From JAVJSU01 sp040219275 (GTDB lineage Bacteria; Chloroflexota; Anaerolineae; Aggregatilineales; Phototrophicaceae), in contig JAVJSU010000085.1 in the NCBI GenBank assembly GCA_040219275.1, positions 62,001 through 126,000 of the forward strand: a stretch of DNA of 64,000 bases. Direction: 5' to 3'. The notes below the pieces were generated by a model that saw only the letters and a list, made by a program, of their open reading frames with translations, ran no database searches and was not told where the DNA came from. The position numbers were made by a program, and so were the translations under genes. Shown one piece after another: positions 9,536 to 18,623 of the stretch. Each line of letters opens with the position of its first letter. Position 1 is the stretch's first letter.

Positions 9536-9904
9536 GAGCTTACCTCAAACTTGGATACTAAATGTTTTGCTGAACCATGATAAGTCATGATCCAGTCATG
9601 AATTTCAAACGTAAATCTGAATTGCACATCGTATTGGTTAAAACACAATCGGATGCTGTGTGTTACGATTTTTCAGATTAGCATTAGCGTAATGAACTGC
9701 TGATTTTACCAGATAATGCTCATACTTGTTAACAGTCTGTCATGTATGGTCATCATTTTGTGCCTCAGACTCATCAAAATTGATGTGTGGCGATCAGGTG
9801 GGGCGGGTCATGATAAACAGTGATTATACGACGCTTTACCATCGCTCATGAAAAGAGGATTACACTAATAAACAATATGCACCCGTATAATTAAGAGTTG
9901 AATC
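9536..9904. other. Divergent intergenic region between the Pfa operon and the WD40 gene
   Basis: 369 bases with no ORF of note, richer in A+T than its flanks. It must hold the promoters of both genes. A TATAAT lies at 9886-9891, 14 bases before the WD40 ATG, but with only a poor -35 upstream. A pair of direct repeats near the Pfa start is listed separately. Confidence 0.6.
9583..9601. promoter_or_regulatory. Candidate operator: direct repeat AGTCATGA spaced 11 bases
   Basis: AGTCATGA occurs at 9583-9590 and again at 9594-9601, one helical turn apart, 48-66 bases upstream of the Pfa start codon. A related ATGATA precedes them. Direct repeats at 11-base spacing are often regulator sites; no regulator is identified. 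Confidence 0.3.
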
Positions 9905-11590
9905 ATGCAACGAACATTTCTCATTCTGATTTTAATAATCATTCCGATGATTCCGTCACAAGCGGATGATGCTACCTCCGACTTTGACCTATTAAGTGTG
10001 GAGAACGCTGATAGCATCATAGAAGTAGATCGTTTTGGCGATGGGGATTTTACGAGTCAGGGGAGTTGGTCGCCGGACGGTACATTGTTTGCAATTCCCG
10101 GTTCGTTGGGCATCTGGCTATTCAACAAAGACAATGTTGAGAGTCCTGATCTTCTTGCCCAAGATACAGGCGTTAACGATATTACGTGGTCGCCCAATGG
10201 CACGAGGCTGGCAGGTGCGTCTGAGAGTAGCACGCAAATCTGGGACGTAGATACGCGTACCATCGTAGAGCTTTATGATGGGGCAACGCAAATTATGTAT
10301 AGCCCTAACGGAGATTATCTCGTGTTGACGAAGGCTGTAAATTATGGAAATACAGGCTTAGACAGCAGTCCCTTATTCGAGGTGATTAACCTTGCAAGCG
10401 GGGAGGTCGTTGGGCGCATCGTTGGTGATGGTTATTCCTATGGATATGCAAATTTTTCCCTCGATGGCAGTTATTTATTGACGCAATCCCTATGCTATTT
10501 ACCGCAATACTGCGAGTATGTTAGCACGTTCCAAATTTGGCGTATGGATAGCCCCCTGCCAATGGATGGGGTTGGCGACGCATTTCTTTCACCGCATGAT
10601 GAGTTAAGCATTATTGGACGGTCACCGATTATGCTTGAGGGCGAAAGAGTTGCGTATATTGGTTATGGTGACGGCACGCAATGGATAACTATTCGTGATC
10701 TAGCGACACACGAAGAACGCACAATAGATATCGATGCGTCTTCTTACCCTAGACTTGTTCCATATTCATCTGATGAATTGATCGAAGTTGAAGTTAGTTA
10801 TGCCGGACAGCATGAGTTGCGCTTTATTAATACCGAGTCTGGTGTGGTTACGCGTACACATGACGCAGGCACATTCTTCTATTTTCACGTTTCTCCAGAT
10901 AATCAGTTTTTGATTGCACATGATGGTAAGCAAGTAAATCTGTTTGCACTAACGGATGAAAGCCTAAGCGAGATAGCCACATTTCATTTTCAACACCCCG
11001 TTTTAAGCGACATTCCTGCAACAGTAACACCCGTTGAATCGCAAGGCATTAGCTGTATTCAATTAGAGAATGCCGTACCTTCCACCTCTTGCGGTGCATT
11101 TAATTCTGACAATTCGCAATTTGTAGGAAGGTCGGAACTGGTTGATATTTATCTATGGGATACTGAAACAAGGCAAGGAGAATTCCTGCGTGAAGTAGAG
11201 CCGAACGATATGGCGGACGATTTCGTTTTTAGCCAAGAGGATACATTTCTAGTTTTCCAGATTTCCGATTGCTTAATAAATTCGAGGTGTCTATATTCTG
11301 TTATCTACGGATATAGTCTATCCGACAATCCCAGTCTTGAGTATGAAATTACGTCTCCGGTTGTAGTACAGATGCTCTTTGGAGAGAACGACGCTTCTAA
11401 CCTGCTGGCAGTGTTGACTATTGATGGCATGAATCTAATCAATAGTGACGATGGTACTACATTAACCTCGTTGCCCACAGTAAGTTCACCTGTTTTACAA
11501 GTTGCCTTTTCATCTGATGGATATTTTCTCGTGACGCGTCATTCTGATGACACCATTCGCGTATGGGGCGTTCCAAGCGAAGAGAGTTAA
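9905..11590 (+). CDS. Exported WD40-like beta-propeller protein
   Basis: 561 aa. The N-terminus has a short signal peptide (LILILIIIPMIP, likely cleaved after SQA near residue 20). The rest is a series of WD40-type blades, recognised by recurring SPDG/SPNG turns and W-D or W endings: WSPDGTLFAIP, WSPNGTRLAG with IWDVDT, FSLDGSYLLT, VSPDNQFLIAHDG, FNSDNSQFVG with YLWDTET, and a final FSSDGYFLVT with TIRVWGV. About seven or eight blades fit the length. Such exported propellers are very common in Chloroflexota; no enzyme motif is visible, so a binding or scaffold role is likely. Composition is more AT-rich than the neighbouring Pfa genes. Stands alone between oppositely oriented genes. Confidence 0.85.
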   Translation: MQRTFLILILIIIPMIPSQADDATSDFDLLSVENADSIIEVDRFGDGDFTSQGSWSPDGTLFAIPGSLGIWLFNKDNVESPDLLAQDTGVNDITWSPNGTRLAGASESSTQIWDVDTRTIVELYDGATQIMYSPNGDYLVLTKAVNYGNTGLDSSPLFEVINLASGEVVGRIVGDGYSYGYANFSLDGSYLLTQSLCYLPQYCEYVSTFQIWRMDSPLPMDGVGDAFLSPHDELSIIGRSPIMLEGERVAYIGYGDGTQWITIRDLATHEERTIDIDASSYPRLVPYSSDELIEVEVSYAGQHELRFINTESGVVTRTHDAGTFFYFHVSPDNQFLIAHDGKQVNLFALTDESLSEIATFHFQHPVLSDIPATVTPVESQGISCIQLENAVPSTSCGAFNSDNSQFVGRSELVDIYLWDTETRQGEFLREVEPNDMADDFVFSQEDTFLVFQISDCLINSRCLYSVIYGYSLSDNPSLEYEITSPVVVQMLFGENDASNLLAVLTIDGMNLINSDDGTTLTSLPTVSSPVLQVAFSSDGYFLVTRHSDDTIRVWGVPSEES

Positions 11591-11596
11591 TTAGCA

Positions 11597-11740
11597 TCAC
11601 TCCTCGCCGAATGTGCCGAGCGAGAAGACGACGGTGGGGTCGTCGTCCGATGGGAAGAAGATCCCGTTGGCGAGGTTGCCACCGTCGAATTGCCCCATGA
11701 GCAGGCTGTAGGGTCGGCGCGGCAGAAAGAAACGATTTGA
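11597..11740 (-). pseudogene. C-terminal fragment of a GT39-like membrane glycosyltransferase
   Basis: Read on the minus strand this encodes RFFLPRRPYSLLMGQFDGG, then NLANGIFFPSDDDPTVVFSLGTFGEE and a stop at 11597-11599. It matches the very end of the glycosyltransferase at 60102-62087 (RPYSLLIGQFDGGNNANVIFFPPDTEPTVAFPLV). Only about 45 codons remain; an in-frame stop lies just upstream and nothing further aligns. It is therefore the tail of a lost paralogue, not a working gene. It sits directly behind the WD40 gene, convergent with it. Confidence 0.75.
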
Positions 11741-11814
11741 TATTGTTCCTCAAATGTCAACACGCCGTGTTTTTAAGGTTGAGATAGTGCTCACCACGAT
11801 TTATTTACCGTAGA

Positions 11815-12543
11815 TTAATCCGGTGTACCAGTATGCCCGGACAATTCCCACGCGTTCAGCCGTTGCCCGCTGATTCCGCTTGCATCCTGACTCGCCAATT
11901 TGACGAATGCTGGAGTCAACATATACGGATCAACCCATTTTTGCTTGAGTTCGTCGGAATAATTACGCTCGGACATGGGCGTGTGCATATACATCCCCGG
12001 AGTGACGGTGTTGACCGCGATGTTACGCATCTCGCCTTCCATCGCCATGCACTTCATGAAACCTTCTAAGCCATGTTTCGCCGTGCAATAGGGGCTTTCA
12101 TCCATAAAACCCTGAATGCCAGACCGCGACGACACATAGACGATGCTCCCGCCGCCCGCTTCGGTCATCGCCTGCCAGACCGCTTGAGTCATCAGGAACG
12201 CCGCTTGAATGCCCACGTTGATCTCCCGATGCCACGATTCGAGCGTCAGTTCCAGCAGGGGACGGTTAATCAGAATGGCGGCATTATGCACGAGTATGCG
12301 CGGTGTGCCGAGTCGGGTCAACACCTGATGGATCGCGTCCAGTGTTGATTCTGCGTTGGACAAATCCGCCGCAATTGCCAGCGCGTTTTTGCCGAATTCT
12401 TTGGCGACGGCGACCAATTCATCTTCTTTCACATCCATGATGGCGACGCGCATCCCATTTTCGATATAGGCTTTGGCGACGGCATACCCCAAACCCTGCG
12501 CCGCGCCGGTGACAACCGCTACTTTGCCCTGTAAATCGCTCAT
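11815..12543 (-). CDS. SDR-family NAD(P)-dependent oxidoreductase
   Basis: 242 aa classical short-chain dehydrogenase. Cofactor loop TGAAQGLG at residues 12-19, HNAA in place of the usual NNAG, catalytic Ser 138/139 (SSRSG), Tyr 152 and Lys 156 (YCTAK). The C-terminus is short and ends in ELSGHTGTPD, without the usual GG-x-DGG lid segment. The start ATG overlaps the stop of the aminotransferase by 4 bases, so the two are translationally coupled and may act in sequence on an amino/keto compound. Substrate unknown. Confidence 0.88.
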   Translation of the reverse strand: MSDLQGKVAVVTGAAQGLGYAVAKAYIENGMRVAIMDVKEDELVAVAKEFGKNALAIAADLSNAESTLDAIHQVLTRLGTPRILVHNAAILINRPLLELTLESWHREINVGIQAAFLMTQAVWQAMTEAGGGSIVYVSSRSGIQGFMDESPYCTAKHGLEGFMKCMAMEGEMRNIAVNTVTPGMYMHTPMSERNYSDELKQKWVDPYMLTPAFVKLASQDASGISGQRLNAWELSGHTGTPD

Positions 12544-13709
12544 TTTGCTAACAAGCCTCCCACGAATTCACGGAAACGCGCTAGCCCGATTTCAAAATCC
12601 TGCCCGCCTTTGGTCAGTGCGCCGCGAATAAAGCCTTCGCCCGCGCCCCCGCCAATTGTCCCCGGTTGGAAGACGAGACGGGCTTCTTCACGCGCCTTCT
12701 TGACGAATTCCGCGCTGGTCAGTCCTGTCGGGCGGATGTCGATAAACACATAATACGCGCCCTGTGGTTTGCTATAGGGCAGACCGATGTCGTCCAATAA
12801 AGCCATCCACTGATGACGGCGACGGTCATATTCCGGCAAAATATCCTGCTTGAACCAATCACGCGGTTGCGTCAGCGCGGCTAACCCACCATATTGCGTT
12901 ACGGAATTGGCGCAGATCATCATGGCATGGTGGAAAGGCAACATCGCGGGCATCAGTTCCGCAGGTGCGGCGACATAGCCCAGACGCAAGCCCGTCATAC
13001 CGAAGCTCTTCGAGAAGCTGTTGATGGTGATGGTGCGCTCGCGCATCCCCGGCAAACTGCCCATGCTGATGTGCTTGTTGTCATCAAACACGTAGTATTC
13101 GTAAATCTCATCCGAAATGACGATCAAATCACGTTCTTGCGCCAGCGTTGCGATGTCTTTGAGGATGGCTTCCGGCAAAACGGTTCCGGTGGGATTGTTG
13201 GGCGTGACGATGACAAGCGCCTTCGTCTGCGGGGTGATCGCCGCTTCAAGGTCAGCGACGTTAATCGTAAAATTGCTCTCCGGTGTGGTAGCAACGGGGA
13301 TGAGCGACCCACCGAGCACCATCGCATCCCGCGAGTATTCGTCATAATGCGGCGACGGTGTGAGCGCGTTATCGCCTGGATCAAGCAGAGTCATGAGCGT
13401 GGTCATCAGGGCTTCCTGTGCCCCCGATGTCACCAGAATCTCACTCGCCGGATCGTAGTCGAGGTTGTTTTCTGTCTTGAGCTTCTCGGCAATCGCCTGT
13501 CTTAGTTCAGGGATGCCCAGCCAGCTTGTGTATTGAATCTGCCCGTTGTTAATCGCGTCGTGCATCGCATCGAATACCGACGACGGCGGGAGAAAGTCCG
13601 GTGTGCCACTGCCGAGGTTGATTGAGCCGGGAATGGGCACGGATGTCTGTGTGCCGAGTGTCGCCATCACACGTTTGGCACGGTTGGAGAGATGTTTTTC
13701 GAGATTCAT
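12540..13709 (-). CDS. PLP-dependent aminotransferase, class I/II (AspC-like fold)
   Basis: 389 aa, full length for the family. Visible motifs: substrate loop NLGSGTPDF (31-39), TSGAQEAL (94-101), NNPTG (171-175), Asp 200 contacting the PLP ring (VISDEIYE), and the Schiff-base Lys 234 in SFSKSFGMTGLRLGY. Cytoplasmic; transfers an amino group between an amino acid and a 2-oxoacid. Related to the second aminotransferase at 21177-22373 (shared SFSKS/GFSKT, NPTG, TGLRxG). Couples to the SDR downstream by a 4-base overlap. Substrate cannot be read from sequence. Confidence 0.92.
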   Translation of the reverse strand: MNLEKHLSNRAKRVMATLGTQTSVPIPGSINLGSGTPDFLPPSSVFDAMHDAINNGQIQYTSWLGIPELRQAIAEKLKTENNLDYDPASEILVTSGAQEALMTTLMTLLDPGDNALTPSPHYDEYSRDAMVLGGSLIPVATTPESNFTINVADLEAAITPQTKALVIVTPNNPTGTVLPEAILKDIATLAQERDLIVISDEIYEYYVFDDNKHISMGSLPGMRERTITINSFSKSFGMTGLRLGYVAAPAELMPAMLPFHHAMMICANSVTQYGGLAALTQPRDWFKQDILPEYDRRRHQWMALLDDIGLPYSKPQGAYYVFIDIRPTGLTSAEFVKKAREEARLVFQPGTIGGGAGEGFIRGALTKGGQDFEIGLARFREFVGGLLAK

Positions 13710-13758
13710 GGGTTATGGTTTGCTTTCTGATACGTAAGAGTCCATCATGTTTGTGTAA

Positions 13759-13780
13759 GGGCGACCTGTCAGGTCGTGCA
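13759..13780. repeat. Family R1 palindrome, imperfect
   Basis: GGGCGACCT-GTC-AGGTCGTGC: the left arm matches the family consensus; the right arm has drifted at its end. Confidence 0.7.
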
Positions 13781-13808
13781 CATCTGCTTAAGATTCAATC
13801 GCCTCAAC

Positions 13809-13910
13809 ACCCTCACCCTAAATCCCTCTCCCATAAAGGGAGAAGGACTTGCCAACGCGTTTTAACTCCCCCTCGACCCTTGTGGAAGAGGGGGCTGGGG
13901 GGTGAGGGGA
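13809..13910. repeat. Family R2 C-rich/G-rich element
   Basis: Two inverted blocks: a C-rich start (cctcaccctaaatccctctc) with its own small hairpin (ctctccc-ataaa-gggag), then ctccccctcgacccttgtgg followed by gagggggctggggggtgagg. The second half is nearly the same as 63339-63384, which lies inside a gene. With the R1 and R3 copies it fills the 308-base gap 13710-14017, which has no gene. Confidence 0.75.
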
Positions 13911-13976
13911 AAACAAATGCTTAACCGGATGTGAATAAACTAACAAGTCGCGTCCTACGATTTACTGATTTTAAAC

Positions 13977-14012
13977 TTCTTTGTGCGCTTTGTGTCTTCG
14001 TGGTGATTCTTT
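13977..14012. repeat. Family R3 CTTTGTGTCTTCGTGG string
   Basis: ttctttgtgcgctttgtgtc followed by ttcgtggtgattcttttt. Related strings occur at 35379, 36679 and 45465, always intergenic. Confidence 0.6.
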
Positions 14013-14017
14013 TTCAT

Positions 14018-15166
14018 TCACCCCGTCAAAATGCGTTTCTCCGGTGGATTTTCCGCCAGAAAGCGACTCGGTACACGCGCCGCGCCGTCGGTGACGATCA
14101 TCGTGTTGATGGTGCGGTAGCCGTCTTTGCCAGGGCGGTAAATTCCCGGTTCGTTAGAAAAGACCATGTTCCGCTCAATCGGAGTCATATCCCCCGGCGC
14201 AAGCCACGGACTTTCATGCCCCTGCAAGCCCATCCCATGCCCGATGCGATGGCGAATGGCATCACCGAGTCCCGCGTTTTTCAGTACATTTAGCGCCGCT
14301 TCGTTGACCTCCGCGCAGGTCGCACCGACGCGCAACGCATCGACTCCGGCGCGGTCACAATTAACGGCACTTTGCAGGCAGTGCATCTGATCGCCGATAG
14401 GTTCACCGAGGATAAACGTCGCGCCACTTTCCGCATGATAGCCCCCGACATTAACGCCAATCCCCGCGATGAGTGTTTCGCCCATTTGTGGCGGACGGGT
14501 GATAGGGGAGCCATGTGGCAGGGCGGCGCGCGGACCACTATGCACCGTGCCGACAACCGAACTCCCGCGCAATTTGAACAATTCGCCAACTTCGGCTTTA
14601 ACCTTCGCGTTGGTGGCATCTAAGCATTGCTTGAGGATGTCAAGTTCCGTGCCACCGTCTTTGATAATCGCCATCGCATGATCGCGCACCTGCTCAAGGC
14701 AAAAATCAGCATAGCGGGCGGCTTTTTCGATCACGTCGAGTTCTTCCGGCATTTTAATCCAGCGCATATGCTCGACCATTTTTGTCAGCTTGATTTCACC
14801 CGCGTCATACGCTCTGATGTTATCCAGCGAGACGGTATCCACGCCGATTTTCGCCGCGCCACATTCCTTGAGCATAAAGTCAATCGCGTTGACCTCGCCC
14901 GGATATTCAAAATAGGTGCGGATGTCGCCGACCCACGTTGCGGAGGCGTTCTCTTTTTCCAATAGAGGTACGAACAGCACCGGATCGCCACTTTTCGGGA
15001 TGTAAAATCCAATCGGGCGCTCAGACGGGATATGCACGAAGCCGGACGCGTAAATTACGTTATAGACATCCAGCATGAGCACGCCGTCAAAATCGCCAGT
15101 TGCGCCTAATTTTTCCTGAATGGCGCTCACCCGCCCGCGATAAAAGGCTTCGCCGAGTGGCATCAT
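14018..15166 (-). CDS. M24 (creatinase/prolidase-fold) protein lacking metal ligands
   Basis: 382 aa with the two-domain creatinase/aminopeptidase P layout: N-terminal domain to about 135, pita-bread domain about 140-375. The GIGHGMGLQGHE motif (His 310) and NEPG (Glu 339) are present. However, the metal-binding Asp-x-Gly is GIGVNVG (Asp to Gly 235), the second Asp is Glu 246 (YHAES), and the final R-x-E is RTINT (Glu to Asn 354). Three of five metal ligands are therefore altered. Creatinase itself is a metal-free member, so a C-N hydrolase or lyase acting without metal is plausible; a dead enzyme is possible. The ATG overlaps the stop of the M14 gene by 4 bases. Confidence 0.85.
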   Translation of the reverse strand: MMPLGEAFYRGRVSAIQEKLGATGDFDGVLMLDVYNVIYASGFVHIPSERPIGFYIPKSGDPVLFVPLLEKENASATWVGDIRTYFEYPGEVNAIDFMLKECGAAKIGVDTVSLDNIRAYDAGEIKLTKMVEHMRWIKMPEELDVIEKAARYADFCLEQVRDHAMAIIKDGGTELDILKQCLDATNAKVKAEVGELFKLRGSSVVGTVHSGPRAALPHGSPITRPPQMGETLIAGIGVNVGGYHAESGATFILGEPIGDQMHCLQSAVNCDRAGVDALRVGATCAEVNEAALNVLKNAGLGDAIRHRIGHGMGLQGHESPWLAPGDMTPIERNMVFSNEPGIYRPGKDGYRTINTMIVTDGAARVPSRFLAENPPEKRILTG

Positions 15167-16872
15167 GAGAGCGTCACCTCACGGCTATGGCTTCCGGCAC
15201 GTTGGGCGCTGGCGTGGATCGTCAGCGTCGTGCCTTGCGGGGCGCGTACCAGCCATTCGACCTTGCGTTTGGTCTGATCCCAATCGCGTAACCACGGTGA
15301 CCATGTGGCGTTACGCTGGTCACGTCCGGCGAGATGTCCGATGTGTTGCGTCCCGTCACCCATCAGCACTTCCACACCCTCCCCGATGAGCGCCACATCT
15401 ACCGGAGCGGCGCTCTCATGAGCGAGGGCGCGTTCGGTCATGTGCGTCGGCAGATAGCCTTCATTGGCGACCAGCGCGGAAATTTTATAGAGACTCGCGC
15501 CAAGTGACTCGGCTTCTAGCTCATGGATGCGGACGAGTGGTGTGCAACTCGCGTGCATGAGTGTGAACAAGCAATTGGTGTGGATGGTCTCGAAGATGAA
15601 ATTTTTCGCCTTCTCGCTAGTGGCATAAGAGACAGGCGGCGGGTTGCGGAAAGTGTACATATGCGTCCAGCCACCGATTTCCAGCTTGCCCAACTGCGGA
15701 TGATCGAACTCAGTCCACTCCACAAAGCCCTTACCGCCAAGATGCTCGTCGTTATAATTCAGCAGGAGAATTTCATCATCGGTAGAACGCCCGCGAATCT
15801 GATACTTCGCCGGATTTGCGATTCCCGCCGCTAATTCTGGATTCCACAATTCGGTGGAAAACGTGATGATCCCCATTTCGTCATACGACCATTGCATGAG
15901 CGAGCCAACACGCGGTTTATCGGGATCGTTGGTGAATTCCTCGTAGACCGAAATGACCGGATACCCCGTCAGTTCCGTCCCCATCGCGCCGATGGTTTTA
16001 TACAGCGCGAGGTCAAAACGCGGCAGGGTGCTATCCGGCTCCACCAATGACGGGCGCAGATGCAACCCGCCGTGTGTGTGATAGCATTGCATCCCCGAAA
16101 TGTTGGGATGGTCAAGGATAAAACGGGCGACTGCCTGGGCTTCCGGCTCGGATAGGGGATGCTCACCCGCGCCATATTGCCGTGGTTCTGCCCGCCAGCC
16201 CGTTGGGAAGTTGCGGTTCATGTTGCCATCACGCGGTTTTTCCATGTCAATGGTTACCCCGTCCCACTCGCCGCGAATTTTACCTTCACGATACATGCGA
16301 TAATAGGGACCCGACCCAACCTCGCCCGGTTTGCGTAGGACCATCAAACGCGGGTCTTTCTCAGAAACGCGCCATTCTCCGGCAGGGTCTTCGATACGCA
16401 TTTGCACGATCAAACCGTCGCCATTGATGTCTTCCTGACACAACCCGCGAGTCTGTTCTTCGCCCGGCAGATAGCGCCCGTTCCCGCACCAGTGATGCGC
16501 CGTCGTCAGGCTGATTTCTGCGCCGTCGGGGTTCATGCGCGGGATGATGTAAAAGGTCGTGTTATCCAGTAGCCATGTGACCTGCTCATCGTGCCCGTAA
16601 TGCGTCAGCAGATACCAGATGGTATACATCGCTGTGTGCGACGTGGCGACTTCTTCCGCGTGGATGTGCCCGTCGATATAAAATGCCGGTTTGGTGTCAT
16701 GCGCTCCGGTGGCACTGTTGGTAATCGTCATCGCCCACACATCGCGCTTCTGCCAGCTTTTGCCAATGGATGCCAGCGCCGCCAATTGCGGGAACGCCGT
16801 TGCCATGCCGTGCAGATGTTCGGTCAGTGTGTCGTATAAAAAGTATTCGCCAAAATCAATTTCGTAAGTCAT
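15163..16872 (-). CDS. M14-family zinc carboxypeptidase
   Basis: 569 aa from the ATG at 16872; an in-frame ATG at 16890 is possible but has no ribosome site, while GGA lies 9 bases before 16872. Zinc motif GHIHAEE (H-x-x-E) near residue 71, NPDG and RNFPTGW segments in the substrate cleft, and the distal zinc ligand in CYHTHGG. No signal peptide, so cytoplasmic. Cleaves C-terminal amino acids or related amides. The C-terminal 120 residues look like an extra beta domain (GEGVEVLMGDGTQHIG). First gene of a coupled pair with the M24 protein. Confidence 0.88.
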   Translation of the reverse strand: MTYEIDFGEYFLYDTLTEHLHGMATAFPQLAALASIGKSWQKRDVWAMTITNSATGAHDTKPAFYIDGHIHAEEVATSHTAMYTIWYLLTHYGHDEQVTWLLDNTTFYIIPRMNPDGAEISLTTAHHWCGNGRYLPGEEQTRGLCQEDINGDGLIVQMRIEDPAGEWRVSEKDPRLMVLRKPGEVGSGPYYRMYREGKIRGEWDGVTIDMEKPRDGNMNRNFPTGWRAEPRQYGAGEHPLSEPEAQAVARFILDHPNISGMQCYHTHGGLHLRPSLVEPDSTLPRFDLALYKTIGAMGTELTGYPVISVYEEFTNDPDKPRVGSLMQWSYDEMGIITFSTELWNPELAAGIANPAKYQIRGRSTDDEILLLNYNDEHLGGKGFVEWTEFDHPQLGKLEIGGWTHMYTFRNPPPVSYATSEKAKNFIFETIHTNCLFTLMHASCTPLVRIHELEAESLGASLYKISALVANEGYLPTHMTERALAHESAAPVDVALIGEGVEVLMGDGTQHIGHLAGRDQRNATWSPWLRDWDQTKRKVEWLVRAPQGTTLTIHASAQRAGSHSREVTLS

Positions 16873-16990
16873 GTTACGCATCCAAGTCATTTACTAGAAA
16901 GTTAGCCGTTCGAGCCGTACAGTTCATCTTTTTACTCACACCGTGTTTTGTGCAAGGAATGCTTTGAAAGTTTCATTATAAGTCACGCCA

Positions 16991-17076
16991 TTTTCCCATT
17001 CCCCACTTCGTAATAATGGGGAGGTTTGCAAGTCTCCCCTTGCGAAGCGGGGGGAGATTTAGAGGGGGGATTTTCT
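16991..17076. repeat. Family R2 C-rich/G-rich element
   Basis: Block of tcccc/gggga runs, including cccc-ttgcgaagcgggg (shared with 33702-33799, 36566-36646 and 55708-55798) and agatttagaggggggatttt. Lies in the 335-base gap 16873-17207, which has no gene. Confidence 0.75.
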
Positions 17077-17101
17077 CTATAGTCAAAATCCCAAAGTCAC
17101 C

Positions 17102-17129
17102 GTAGGGCGACCTGACAGGTCGCTCCTAC
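17102..17129. repeat. Family R1 palindrome
   Basis: GTAGGGCGACCT-GAC-AGGTCGCTCCTAC; core arms at 17107-17123 are perfect, the outer part has one mismatch. A few bases on, ctcattgctcattgct (about 17185) is another short string that recurs at 21120. Confidence 0.8.
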
Positions 17130-17207
17130 ATATAATCTCCATCGTTTGTGAATCTCATCACCACAAAAGTGCGTTCTCGCTTTTCACTCATTGCTCATTG
17201 CTAATCT

Positions 17208-18623
17208 CTAAAATCCCCGATACACATTGTCCTTATTCGGGCGGACGAATTTGCCGCCGCCGCGCACACCAACCACATCACCATTCACGAAAACCGTGTT
17301 GCCGTTGACCATCGTGCGGACGACTTTGCCCTTAAACGTCATGCCTTCATAGAGCTTGTCGCAATCCCGCGCCTGACTAAACAGCATATCTTTGTGGATG
17401 GTTGTGGCGGTGTTCGGGTCGTAGAGCACGATGTCCGCGTCTGCATTCGGAGCAATCACCCCTTTATTGGGATAAATGCCGAAGCGTTTCGCGCCGTTGG
17501 TACTGATGAGTTGCACGGCTTTCTCGATGCTCATTTTGCCGTTGAGCGCCGCGTTCATCATGCCGAGCACAAGCTCCTCTACGCCGGGTGCGCCGGGTGG
17601 CGTGCGCCAGATATCCGTGCGGGCACGTTCTTTCTCCTCGACGGTGAACGGCGAATGATCTGTCGTCACTGCCATCAACGAGCCATCCGCCAGCCCTTCC
17701 CACAGCGCCACCTGATCGGCAGATTTTCGCAGGGGCGGGTTGATCTTGGCATACGGACCGACGCGCTCCAGATCATCTTCGGTGAAAAATAAATAGTGCG
17801 GGCAGGTTTCCGCCGATGCAGTTGATCCGGTGGCTTTGAAACGCCGGAACACTTCCAGCGGTTCTTTTGCGCTCAGGTGGGCGATGTGTAAATCCGCGCC
17901 GATGCTCTCATTGAGCGTCAATAACGTGGCGATGGCAAGGGCTTCTACATGGGGCGGGCGTGATTCGCCATGAGCAGGCACATCATTACGATTGGCGGCG
18001 ATCAATTGGGCGGTGTGCCATTCCAGCAGTTGATTATTTTCCGCATGAACGGCGCAGACCAAGCCAGTTTCCGCCACAAGTTTGAGCGCCTGATACAAGT
18101 CCTGCACATCGGGGATGCACAAGCCCTCAAATTCATCATCGCGTCCGGCGGGGGCGGAGGTCATGAAAATTTTGAAGCCGATTGCCCCCTCAGCCACCAT
18201 GTCGTCGATCTCGCCTTTATCCAGCAGACCGGGCGCGGCGTATAAGCCAAAGTTGACATAGGCATCTGCCTCGCCGAGTGCCTTACGCATCCTGAAAATA
18301 TCACCCGTCGCGCAACACGGCTTGGAAATGGGCATCTCGAAGATGGTCGTCACCCCTCCGGCGGCGGCGGCACGGGTTTCTGTGGCGAAGTCCCCGCGTT
18401 GAGGATAGGCGGGGGCGCGACAATGAAAATGAATGTCAATCGCACCCGGTAACACCAACTGCCCGCCGGCATCAATGATGTCGTCCGCGTCTGCTGTGTC
18501 ATATTGCCCGCGTGTGAGCAAGGCGACGATCTTCCCGCCGTTGATCGCTACATCAACGGGTCGGATGCCGTTTTCTGTGACCACGTCACCGTTAGCGATA
18601 ATGGTTTCATATCTCACCGTCAT
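17208..18623 (-). CDS. Dihydropyrimidinase/hydantoinase/allantoinase-type amidohydrolase
   Basis: 471 aa cyclic amidohydrolase. Metal ligands are all visible: HFH (His 65, His 67), the lysine to be carbamylated in GFKIFM (Lys 151), His 193 (VHAEN), His 249 (IAHLS) and Asp 322 (TDHSP). This family opens five- or six-membered cyclic amides such as hydantoins, dihydropyrimidines or allantoin. The PHYLFF and APGVEE segments recall allantoinase/dihydroorotase-type members, but the substrate is not certain. It starts at the base next to the stop of the M20 gene, which may hydrolyse the opened product. Confidence 0.9.
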   Translation of the reverse strand: MTVRYETIIANGDVVTENGIRPVDVAINGGKIVALLTRGQYDTADADDIIDAGGQLVLPGAIDIHFHCRAPAYPQRGDFATETRAAAAGGVTTIFEMPISKPCCATGDIFRMRKALGEADAYVNFGLYAAPGLLDKGEIDDMVAEGAIGFKIFMTSAPAGRDDEFEGLCIPDVQDLYQALKLVAETGLVCAVHAENNQLLEWHTAQLIAANRNDVPAHGESRPPHVEALAIATLLTLNESIGADLHIAHLSAKEPLEVFRRFKATGSTASAETCPHYLFFTEDDLERVGPYAKINPPLRKSADQVALWEGLADGSLMAVTTDHSPFTVEEKERARTDIWRTPPGAPGVEELVLGMMNAALNGKMSIEKAVQLISTNGAKRFGIYPNKGVIAPNADADIVLYDPNTATTIHKDMLFSQARDCDKLYEGMTFKGKVVRTMVNGNTVFVNGDVVGVRGGGKFVRPNKDNVYRGF

